From: CAZVJA01 sp964626885
GTDB lineage: Bacteria; Planctomycetota; Planctomycetia; Planctomycetales; Planctomycetaceae
Reading direction: 5' to 3'
DNA: 22,255 nt
Assembly: GCA_964626885.1 (NCBI GenBank)
Contig: CAZVJA010000077.1
Location: 1-22,255, forward strand
The number at the start of each line of letters is the position of its first letter. Within the stretch, counting starts at the first letter, position 1. The position numbers and the translations under genes were made by a program. Below the pieces are notes generated by a model. The model made no database searches. It saw nothing but the letters and a program-made list of their open reading frames with translations, and was not told the origin of the DNA. Below, piece by piece: positions 15,242-22,255 of this stretch.

Positions 15242-16837
15242 ATGTACCAAGAAAGATCTTTGCCTTGCTCCGGTGACACAGCAAGCAGAAAACATCCGCT
15301 TTACAGCGGGGCAACACTGTTAATGATTGTGCTCTGCCTCGCCGTCGGGGGAGCCTGCTTTCTTTTCACCGGGCCGCTGGTCGCGATGGCGGACCGGCTT
15401 ACACGCCGTCCCGTCCCCGGGGATTCGATCAACAGCGATCCCCGGCTGACCGACGACCAGAAGCTGATGTACACCATAACGCACATCGGCGGAAACAAGG
15501 CCATAGCCGCCGTCCACACCATTGTTGCCCGCGGTGATCAACGCTTTGTTCCCGTTCTGATTGAGATGATCAATGCGAACGAGACGAAGAATCAGGTTAC
15601 TGGCGCCGGCGCGTATGAGCACGTAAAGGCGTTGGAAGCACTCACGGGTGAAGACTTCCGCGAGGAATCCTCGGCCGGACAGCGTATGGCCCCATTCTGG
15701 ATCGAATGGTACAAGTCCACGCGCTTGGTCCCCCCCGCGGGGTTTATTGGTTGGAAAGGAAATCTGCTTTCCCGATTTGACCGGCGGTATACAAAGTTAT
15801 TGCACGATGGAGTTCCGACTTCCATTCGCGTGGAAGAGATTCATTTTGGTGAGATCAATGAGCATGTTCGACCGTCGCTCGATAACCCAGCGCTCGCCGC
15901 CGCTGCGGATGCCGCCTTTGTGGCACCGGAAGAACCGGTCTATGGCATCCGAGTCAACGGCAAACCGCGCGCGTATCCCGCCCGCATCGTCCATTGGCAC
16001 AAAGCCGTGAATGACGCCGTCGACGGAACAGCAATCTCCCTGATAAATTGCTCTCAATCTGCCACAATCAACTGTTACGACACCACCGATCACACAGGGA
16101 GTTTTCGACGTCTGGAGACGTCCGGGCTTGTCTATCGAGGAAATGAACTCTATTGCGATAAAGAGGCATCCTCTTTGTGGTGTCAGCTCACCGGGGCTTG
16201 CATTATCGGCGAACCGTCGCTCACAAATACCCGGCTCAAGCCGATTCCGGTAGTCCTTTCCTCCTGGAAGGAATGGAAAGAAGAACACCCCACGACGGAA
16301 GTAGCCCGCCCCGTACCTGCTTTCGAGGAATTCTACGGTCCCCCTGTAGACCGAGATTCTGGCTCGACCACTTCGAACATCGGTGCCAGACCATCCGCAG
16401 CCGACCGGACGGTTACCCGTCGAACGCGGATCTACGGTCTTGTAATGGATGGCATGGAGACGGCGAAAGCATACCCTCTAAGTGAACTTGTCCAGGAGCA
16501 AGTCATTAATGACTCCGTCGGTCAGACGCCCGTTGTACTTATCGCCAACGATAGTCCGCTTGTCGTTAGTCAACGCCGCCGCGGTCGCAGCCGCTCAAGA
16601 ATTTTGGAGGGAGCCGAAGTCCGCGCTTATCAGCGAACACGGGAGCAGTTTCACCCGGCAGCCGATTTGGAAGCGGTCATTGATGATGCCGGGGAACGGT
16701 GGGAGATTACCGAGGAAGCACTCATCGGACCCGGGAACAAGCGGGCTCTTCGCATCAACGGAGTTCAAACGACTTGGGAGGAATGGAAAACATTCCACCC
16801 CGAAAGCGAACTGTTTCAGCCCGCTCCCCAACCATAA
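15242..16837 (+). CDS. DUF3179 domain protein with N-terminal membrane anchor (531 aa)
   Basis: One membrane segment (about residues 24-48) is followed by a helical region (70-138) that resembles HEAT repeats, then a DUF3179 domain from about 190 to 525. DUF3179 motifs visible are VYGIRVNGKPRAYP (233-246), HWHKAVNDAVDG (251-262), NCSQSATINCYD (269-280), SLWCQLTGACIIGE (311-324) and LKPIPVVLSSWKEWKEEHP (332-350). In many family members the third motif is a CPLC-type pair; here it is C270 and C278, spaced more widely. The family's function is unestablished. ATG 15242 has GGAGGG nine bases upstream. The linker 365-395 is Ser/Thr-rich. The gene ends 45 bases from the convergent carboxylase-like gene. 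The C-terminal soluble domain is probably on the periplasmic side. Confidence 0.92.
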   Translation: MYQERSLPCSGDTASRKHPLYSGATLLMIVLCLAVGGACFLFTGPLVAMADRLTRRPVPGDSINSDPRLTDDQKLMYTITHIGGNKAIAAVHTIVARGDQRFVPVLIEMINANETKNQVTGAGAYEHVKALEALTGEDFREESSAGQRMAPFWIEWYKSTRLVPPAGFIGWKGNLLSRFDRRYTKLLHDGVPTSIRVEEIHFGEINEHVRPSLDNPALAAAADAAFVAPEEPVYGIRVNGKPRAYPARIVHWHKAVNDAVDGTAISLINCSQSATINCYDTTDHTGSFRRLETSGLVYRGNELYCDKEASSLWCQLTGACIIGEPSLTNTRLKPIPVVLSSWKEWKEEHPTTEVARPVPAFEEFYGPPVDRDSGSTTSNIGARPSAADRTVTRRTRIYGLVMDGMETAKAYPLSELVQEQVINDSVGQTPVVLIANDSPLVVSQRRRGRSRSRILEGAEVRAYQRTREQFHPAADLEAVIDDAGERWEITEEALIGPGNKRALRINGVQTTWEEWKTFHPESELFQPAPQP

Positions 16838-16882
16838 GCCTCTCGCTCCCTACTCCACCTGCCTGAACCGTCACGTCCGGAC

Positions 16883-18412
16883 CTACTCGGTCATAATTGG
16901 GTGCGATTCTCCCGAGCGTAGACCCACATCATCTTTTGCAGGCGATGAACGGGGATGGCGCGCCTCTGGAAGGGGCTCGGTTAAAGGAGTGATCCAATTA
17001 GCATTCCCCCAGGCTTCACGTGGGATAGCGGCAAGATTGACGGTCGGATCAACCAGTAACTGGAACCTTCGCCCGTTGTACGAAACCGGGACGCGCGCGC
17101 GCACCTCCCAATGCGGCAGTCCATTCGGGACCAACAGCTTCTCGTGCAGAAAATGAGCGAACTGCAAGACCAGATCGGGGCTGAGCTGCATGCTCCAGGC
17201 TTGTTGGGGATTGAGAAACTCCCGGCAGTCAATTTGCCGAGGAGTCGCTCTTGATTCCGGCTCATGAAGTTCAAAAATCGACGGCTCGCCCGATTTCGTA
17301 TACAGCATCATTCGCCAGGAGAAAAGGTCCCCTTCACCGGTCCACCCGGCGTCCCCGGGATAAAGATGGTGACGCAACGGCCAGAGGAACTGAAATGCGA
17401 AGTATGCCACGAGCGTACCGACAACAAACCTCTGGCGGACAGGCAATGCTTCGGCGGAGTCCATGGTTTGCTTCGAATCAGCCCACCCTCCGGTCAATCG
17501 CCGTAATGTTCCCGCCGGAAAGAAAAGCAGCGTGCTGCCGAGCATCAACCAGGGAAAAATTCCAATCGGGTAGGTGAGAAAATTTGAGAAATGAAAGAAT
17601 AGAACCGCCGCGCATGCGATCCACCGCGTGCGTCGCCAGAGCAGAGCGGGGACGACCAGCAAATCGAAGAGCAGGCCCCCGTACGCGAAAAAATAGACCA
17701 CCCATTCACGGCGCCAATCCTCTCCGTACCACCAGCCAAGGATGTCCCGCACGTACTCGTACTTCCGCGGACTGTCGTAAATCCAACGTCGCATCGGTTC
17801 GCCGTGCAGCCAATCGTGATTGATCTTCGCGATGCCTCCGAAAAAGTACGGTATTCCGATTTGGAGCCGCAGCCCCCACAGCATCCACGCGGGCACGCTT
17901 GTGGCGCGCAACTCAGGCCGACGTGACACGTCCAGCGAAAACTCCCTGTTCGCGGGGAGAATTGCCATCCAACCGGAAAGAAGACAGATCAGGTAATAAT
18001 GGTTCTGGTAATACGCCTTATCGAGCAGGAAGAAATACACCCATCCCAAACAAAATAGCACCGCGCAAAGGCGATACATAAAACCGAGCAAGATTCCCAG
18101 CGCCAGGACCGCCATCAAGACGAAGTGGACTATCATCCCCTCCCCCGGCCAGGGGCGAATCCATCCAAAGCCGTAATAGGTGAAATGGAACGGCCGGATG
18201 TAATAGTTCGTCAGGATCGTGCAGCCATTGCTTTGCACGGCGAAATAACTCAGCACCTGCCAGAGCATCATCAGGCCGAACAGAACTCGGAAATACACCA
18301 GAAAATCACCGTCGACGGGAGCAAAGAACTTCCGCGCCAGCGAGGTCCGACTCTGCTGCAGTTCGGCATTGACCGAGTTCGACGGGGGAGTTGTGGTGTC
18401 TGACCGCTGCAT
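16883..18412 (-). CDS. Vitamin K-dependent gamma-carboxylase-like HTTM protein, copy B (509 aa)
   Basis: The protein is a full-length homologue of vitamin K-dependent gamma-carboxylase. Numbered from TTG 18415, the membrane half has LDKAYYQNHYYLICLLSGWM (131-150) and IPYFFGGIAKINHDWLHG (188-205). H139 aligns with human GGCX H160, and K197 with K218, the proposed base that deprotonates vitamin K hydroquinone. FHFSNFLTYPIGIFPW and WTGEGDLFSWRMMLYTK continue the match. The lumenal part has VSYNGRRFQLLVDPTVNLA, like human SINDRFQQRIFDPRVDIVQ. Four to seven hydrophobic segments cover 40-350. ATG 18412 is chosen; AAAGG lies six bases upstream, overlapping the stop of the upstream paralogue. A bacterial substrate is unknown; epoxidation of a quinone without carboxylation is possible. 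Confidence 0.9.
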   Translation of the reverse strand: MQRSDTTTPPSNSVNAELQQSRTSLARKFFAPVDGDFLVYFRVLFGLMMLWQVLSYFAVQSNGCTILTNYYIRPFHFTYYGFGWIRPWPGEGMIVHFVLMAVLALGILLGFMYRLCAVLFCLGWVYFFLLDKAYYQNHYYLICLLSGWMAILPANREFSLDVSRRPELRATSVPAWMLWGLRLQIGIPYFFGGIAKINHDWLHGEPMRRWIYDSPRKYEYVRDILGWWYGEDWRREWVVYFFAYGGLLFDLLVVPALLWRRTRWIACAAVLFFHFSNFLTYPIGIFPWLMLGSTLLFFPAGTLRRLTGGWADSKQTMDSAEALPVRQRFVVGTLVAYFAFQFLWPLRHHLYPGDAGWTGEGDLFSWRMMLYTKSGEPSIFELHEPESRATPRQIDCREFLNPQQAWSMQLSPDLVLQFAHFLHEKLLVPNGLPHWEVRARVPVSYNGRRFQLLVDPTVNLAAIPREAWGNANWITPLTEPLPEARHPRSSPAKDDVGLRSGESHPIMTE

Positions 18413-18415
18413 CAA

Positions 18416-20023
18416 TCACCTTTGACTCGCCGATGAAGGAGTCTGCCCCCCGGAACCGATCCCACGTGTTTTTGAGCGGTCCTTGTCTTTGGTGAGTGAT
18501 GCCGGAGCGCTCTTGCCTGAAACTCCCTCCACAGCCTCTTCCGCATGCTTCTCGATGCGCGGTGTGTTTGGATCGAAAGTCATGATCCAAGGATACGGCG
18601 TCAACCACCGCCGCCGCTCATTGGCCAGATTGACATTGGGATCAATCAGCATTTGCGGCTCTCGCCCGTTCAACGAGATCAGCACGCGTGCGCGAATATC
18701 AATCTGTTCGGCCCCCTGGCTTCGTAACAAGTCGGCATATTTATGGCAAAATTGCAGGATCATATCGGGGTTCATCGCCATGATTTGGAATTGAAAGTCG
18801 CTGTTCCAGAACCACGCTTCGTTCGGATGCGGGATGGGCATCGCCTGCTGGACGACCTTCTCGCCCTTTTGGTACGAGACGAAAAACTGCGGCGGTACAA
18901 CATATTTCTCACGCATCAGCATCCGCCAGGCGAATGGATGCCCTTCTTCGGTCCAGTCAGCGGCGCCTGAGTAAAAAACATGCCGCAATGGAACCAGCAA
19001 CTGGACAACAACATACGTTCCCAACAGTACAGTGGTGATTCGGCAATGCACGCTTAGCGGGCGTTCGACCGCGGCCGCTGGAGTTCTGCCTGCGGCAGCG
19101 CGGTCCTCACGAAACCACGGCAGCCAGTCCGGGAAGAAAAGAATGATCGTGGCGGCGATCATCATCCACGGGAAAATATCAATGTCGAATAATTGCGAAT
19201 TCAGCAGATGAAATACCAGCGTGACCACCAGTGTCGGAACCCGCGTCTTTCGCCACAACAGCAGCGGCACGATGAACAGGTCGAGCAGCAACCCGCCCCA
19301 ACTGCAAAACAACGGCGCCCAGTCGTGCGCGGCCAGCGACCCAACGATGGGATTCTCAATTTTCCGCGAGAGCTTCAATTGCATAATCGTGCCGTCGATC
19401 CAATCGCGATGGCACTTTGCCAAGCCCGCATAAAAATAGACGACGCCGAATTGGAATCGTAACAACCACAAAGCCCAGGCGGGGACGGTAGCGGCACGAA
19501 TCGCAGGCCGGATCAGCACGTCGAGAGACAACGCGCGATTAGCCGGGATGAAGACCATCAACAAACTTACCAGACAGACCAGGTAGTAATGATTCATATA
19601 CCGGGACTGTTCCAGCAGAAACACATAGGTAAATCCCAGGCAAAAGGCCGCTGCAGCCAATCGCTGCAAAAAACCGGCCGCAATGCACAGCGCCGCCACT
19701 CCGAGCATGAAAAAGAGCGCATGCATCCTGGAGTCGGAAAGGGATTCGACCCAGCCGAATCCGTAGTATTTGAAATGAATCATCGGCTGGGTGAAATACC
19801 GAGTGATCAGGTCGGTCCCATACTCATCCTTGTAGTTGAAGAACATGCTGATCGACCAGACGAGGATCGCACCGAACGCGATTCGAAAATAAACCAGTGG
19901 CGCAATGCTCACCGGCGCGAAGAGTCGGTCAATCAGACCCGGCTGGGCTTGAATCGTCTGTGAATCGGCCCCAGCCTTTTCCCGCGATTCATCCCCGCTG
20001 TTTCGTCCTGTTCTTGCTGGCAT
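18416..20023 (-). CDS. Vitamin K-dependent gamma-carboxylase-like HTTM protein, copy A (535 aa)
   Basis: The upstream member of the tandem pair is organised like copy B. The motifs RYMNHYYLVCLVSLLMVFIP (141-160) and VVYFYAGLAKCHRDWIDG (194-211) place H145 and K203 at the positions of human GGCX H160 and K218. FHLLNSQLFDIDIFPWMM (271-288) is strikingly close to human FHCMNSQLFSIGMFS. DWTEEGHPFAWRMLMREK and LISLNGREPQMLIDPNVNLA follow in the C-terminal soluble part. The N-terminal 30 residues are hydrophilic, and the last 50 are a charged, probably disordered tail. Copy B begins three bases beyond its stop, so the two are co-transcribed and probably co-translated. A perfect TATAAT lies about 50 bases upstream of ATG 20023. 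The ribosome-binding site is weak. The enzyme would act in the cytoplasmic membrane. Confidence 0.9.
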   Translation of the reverse strand: MPARTGRNSGDESREKAGADSQTIQAQPGLIDRLFAPVSIAPLVYFRIAFGAILVWSISMFFNYKDEYGTDLITRYFTQPMIHFKYYGFGWVESLSDSRMHALFFMLGVAALCIAAGFLQRLAAAAFCLGFTYVFLLEQSRYMNHYYLVCLVSLLMVFIPANRALSLDVLIRPAIRAATVPAWALWLLRFQFGVVYFYAGLAKCHRDWIDGTIMQLKLSRKIENPIVGSLAAHDWAPLFCSWGGLLLDLFIVPLLLWRKTRVPTLVVTLVFHLLNSQLFDIDIFPWMMIAATIILFFPDWLPWFREDRAAAGRTPAAAVERPLSVHCRITTVLLGTYVVVQLLVPLRHVFYSGAADWTEEGHPFAWRMLMREKYVVPPQFFVSYQKGEKVVQQAMPIPHPNEAWFWNSDFQFQIMAMNPDMILQFCHKYADLLRSQGAEQIDIRARVLISLNGREPQMLIDPNVNLANERRRWLTPYPWIMTFDPNTPRIEKHAEEAVEGVSGKSAPASLTKDKDRSKTRGIGSGGQTPSSASQR

Positions 20024-20072
20024 AAGATTGGCTGCCCCGGCCGTGTTTCAGCATGGTCTGTCAGCGAAAGAC

Positions 20073-20078
20073 ATTATA
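20073..20078 (-). promoter_or_regulatory. Candidate -10 box of the gamma-carboxylase-like operon
   Basis: A perfect TATAAT on the minus strand lies 50 bases before the start of copy A, within the 286-base gap after the acyltransferase gene. No good -35 sits 16-18 bases further upstream (ATTATG or TTATGT only), so activator-dependent use is possible. Confidence 0.4.
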
Positions 20079-20309
20079 CGACCCCGGACTGGAAACATAA
20101 TAGGACAAGCTCATCCGCAATTCCGTGGTACGGCTCACAATTTCGCCCAAAACACCATCTGGGAATTCGACATTGCGGGCAGGCAACGGTCCCCAAGCCA
20201 TCTCGGCATACGCGGGCAAAACTGCGAACCACGGTTTTCGCCGGGCAGCGAATAATCCCGAGGCTAAATCGCGTCGAGCTGGTCCCGTCCGTGAATTTTC
20301 AGAACCGCA

Positions 20310-22031
20310 TCACAACTTCAAGTAGATCCGGTTCTTCTCGAGCGTCCGCACGAACAGATAGACCAACCAAAAGTAAAACAGGAACGCCCCCACGCCGTAC
20401 CACCAAGGTGCAGCCGACGGAAGAAACTGTTTCACGGCACCGGCAATAATGCTGTGCAGCACGTAACCAGCCAGCGCGTTCGTACCAAAAGTGCGAAACA
20501 ACCCGACCTGCCAACCCCACATGTCGCACGCGATGTAAAACAGCACATAAACCAGCAGCGAGAATCCGGCACAGAACGTCGTATATGAGAGGGAGCCGCC
20601 GCGCTGGGTGATCATCCAGTAGTTCCACAGGAAGTGGTCCTTCAGCGGCGGAGAATCAATGCGCGGATCATCCTGCGGCGGCATGACGAACGGCGCGGTG
20701 GCAAGCGCATTCCGCTTCCAGTCCTGCTGGACCCGTTCTTTCCAGGCATTGAAACGTTGCGTCGTCGGAATGACGGGGTCCGGCGCAAGTTTCAGATCGA
20801 CGAATTTGTCACCCATCATGCGCACTCCGCGCTCTTTGAACTCCGCAACTTTTTGCGCCTTGATCTCGTCCATCTTCTGCTTCAGTCCCGCCAGATTGGC
20901 GTCCGTTTTTGCTTTCTCAAGCTTCTCGATCGCCGCCTGCATCTCAGGCGTCTTCTCGCGCGATTCATACGCCCGCTCGGCTTTGTCGACGAGAAATCGG
21001 AAGAATAGAGGATTCGTCTCCGGTGTCTTCAATTCTTCGACTACAGCACTCAATTCTTTTCGGCGCAGTTCCTGAATCTCCGCCTCCACCTTGCGAATCG
21101 CCACAGCTCCTTCACTCCGTTGCTTGGCCAACGGCGCAAGCGCACTGTTCAATTCGTCGCCGGCCTCGGCTTGTGCCTTTTGGGCCGCTTGAATCGCTTC
21201 GGAATCCTCCGGTGTCAGATCGTACATCCGCGTCCCACATGAAATCCCATAACCCACGATCATGATCAGGAACGACCACAAAGTCAGCTTCGTCAGTGTC
21301 CAACCGCGCGAGCGAGTCCCGATTCCGGCGATCGCATCACACGTCAGCGTTCCCAAAATCGCTGGGACCGACCAGGTGAGGAAGGCGAATGGGCCGCCAT
21401 CGACCCCGTTCGGAGAGGTGTTTGTCCAGATGTAGACGAACCAGTTTGACAGCGCGACATGCGCCGCCGCCGAAAACAACATATAGACGATCCGCACCAG
21501 CGCACCCGCTCTGATAACCGGCAGCAGCCAAAGCGACGTCACAACGATATGCCCCAATGTCTGCATCCATTGACGCTTCAACGGCTCTTTGATCGCTCCC
21601 CAGAAGCCGATATCCACCAACTGATCCCACGTCTGTGCAGCCCTGGGAGCTTCATAAATGGCGAACGCCACGAGCATGATTCCAATCAGCCGCTTGATCA
21701 TGTGCAAGTAGGCCGTCCGCAAACCCTGTGCCGCCGCGCGGCGGCCGAACGTCAACCGAAATGCGAAGCCGACCGCGAACAGGAACTGCGGCATGATCGT
21801 GTCGGCGTAGCTGCAATAGTTGTGGTGATGCAGCAACACCCGTGGAACCCAAGCGTCGGAAGAACTGAGAAAATTGACGAGGAACATCCCCGCGACCGTG
21901 TAGCCGCGGAACTGGTCCAAAGACGTGATCCGGGCTGCCAAGGCCGGAGCCGGCGTCTGCGCGGCTTTTTCGGTGCTCGTTTGCGGGGATTTTTCTTTCG
22001 GCGGAGAAGTCGGTTTCTGCGCGATCGACAT
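20310..22031 (-). CDS. HGSNAT-like membrane acyltransferase (DUF5009/COG4299 type) with coiled-coil insert (573 aa)
   Basis: The family is related to heparan-alpha-glucosaminide N-acetyltransferase, which carries acetyl groups across membranes. The N-terminal signature is ITSLDQFRGYTVAGMFLVNF (35-54), followed by HHHNYCSYADTIMPQFLFAV (68-87), where one of H68-H70 aligns with the catalytic His of HGSNAT. About seven hydrophobic segments lie between 42 and 265, and four more from 480 to 560, ending in LFRTFGTNALAGYVLHSIIA. Unusually, residues about 272-455 form a long charged insert, rich in Glu, Lys and Ala with heptad-like patterns, that breaks the membrane domain. Residues 1-33 are Pro/Lys/Thr-rich. 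The start is ATG 22029-22031 with AGGTG eight bases upstream. It lies upstream of the carboxylase-like pair on the same strand, 286 bases away. Confidence 0.9.
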   Translation of the reverse strand: MSIAQKPTSPPKEKSPQTSTEKAAQTPAPALAARITSLDQFRGYTVAGMFLVNFLSSSDAWVPRVLLHHHNYCSYADTIMPQFLFAVGFAFRLTFGRRAAAQGLRTAYLHMIKRLIGIMLVAFAIYEAPRAAQTWDQLVDIGFWGAIKEPLKRQWMQTLGHIVVTSLWLLPVIRAGALVRIVYMLFSAAAHVALSNWFVYIWTNTSPNGVDGGPFAFLTWSVPAILGTLTCDAIAGIGTRSRGWTLTKLTLWSFLIMIVGYGISCGTRMYDLTPEDSEAIQAAQKAQAEAGDELNSALAPLAKQRSEGAVAIRKVEAEIQELRRKELSAVVEELKTPETNPLFFRFLVDKAERAYESREKTPEMQAAIEKLEKAKTDANLAGLKQKMDEIKAQKVAEFKERGVRMMGDKFVDLKLAPDPVIPTTQRFNAWKERVQQDWKRNALATAPFVMPPQDDPRIDSPPLKDHFLWNYWMITQRGGSLSYTTFCAGFSLLVYVLFYIACDMWGWQVGLFRTFGTNALAGYVLHSIIAGAVKQFLPSAAPWWYGVGAFLFYFWLVYLFVRTLEKNRIYLKL

Positions 22032-22255
22032 GAGGGATGCACCTTTGTGACCAGAATTTGCTATTCGAGCCGGTTCAAACGCGAGTGCGGGCGGGAACTC
22101 CCGCCAACGCTCCGGGCTTCGGGACGAGAAAGCACGTCAAGAACGCCATCCAACCGAGACAATCCTGCCGGATTCGTCCCACCTGCAAAACAAAGTCGGG
22201 AACAGACATCGTAACGGGGCTATCCGAGCGGAGCAAGTTGCCCATTTTCACGAGA
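22032..22255. other. Right-edge region upstream of the acyltransferase
   Basis: No gene is supported on either strand. It probably contains the acyltransferase promoter; TTGACG and TTGAAC occur, but neither is paired with a convincing -10. Confidence 0.4.

Overview
The window looks like planctomycete chromosome. It carries a DUF1559 protein with a type IV pilin-like N-terminus, LxDxGL-type leucine-rich repeats on a lipoprotein, a DUF3179 protein, HEAT-like small lipoproteins and several very large or polytopic membrane proteins of unknown role. GC is moderately high, genes sit mostly in short strand-coherent runs, and several starts are GTG. No tRNA, rRNA, CRISPR array, transposase or phage gene was seen. 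The assignment to Planctomycetes is inferred from gene content, not from a marker gene.

Layout, left to right. (1) 1-3259 on the minus strand is one very long open frame running off the left edge: a membrane protein of at least 1086 residues. It is easy to miss because it starts with GTG and has no stop in the window. (2) 3567-4962 on the plus strand is a coupled pair, a YbhB/PEBP-like protein and a DUF434-type protein. (3) 5046-8510 on the minus strand holds citrate synthase (gltA) and, upstream of it, a degenerate HD-GYP protein followed by a PilZ protein, which resembles a c-di-GMP signalling pair. (4) 9029-10599 on the minus strand is a histidine-rich polytopic membrane protein overlapping a small membrane-anchored TPR-like protein by 4 bases. 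(5) 10880-12816 on the minus strand is a Cys-rich DUF1559 protein, a long intergenic hairpin, a small lipoprotein and a clear terminator. A structured leader and a 797-base gap precede the DUF1559 gene. (6) 13614-16837 on the plus strand holds an LRR lipoprotein and a DUF3179 protein. (7) 16883-22031 on the minus strand holds an HGSNAT-like membrane acyltransferase with a large coiled-coil insert, then two tandem homologues of vitamin K-dependent gamma-carboxylase (HTTM family).

The most interesting part is the tandem gamma-carboxylase-like pair. Both proteins keep the lysine and histidine that align with human GGCX K218 and H160, and both extend through the lumenal C-terminal domain, so they are full-length homologues and not just HTTM membrane domains. 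Their substrate in a bacterium is unknown. The other points worth following are the large left-edge membrane protein, the HD-GYP homologue lacking metal ligands beside a PilZ protein, and the hairpin-rich untranslated regions around DUF1559. All functional assignments come from reading motifs by eye; no database search was possible.
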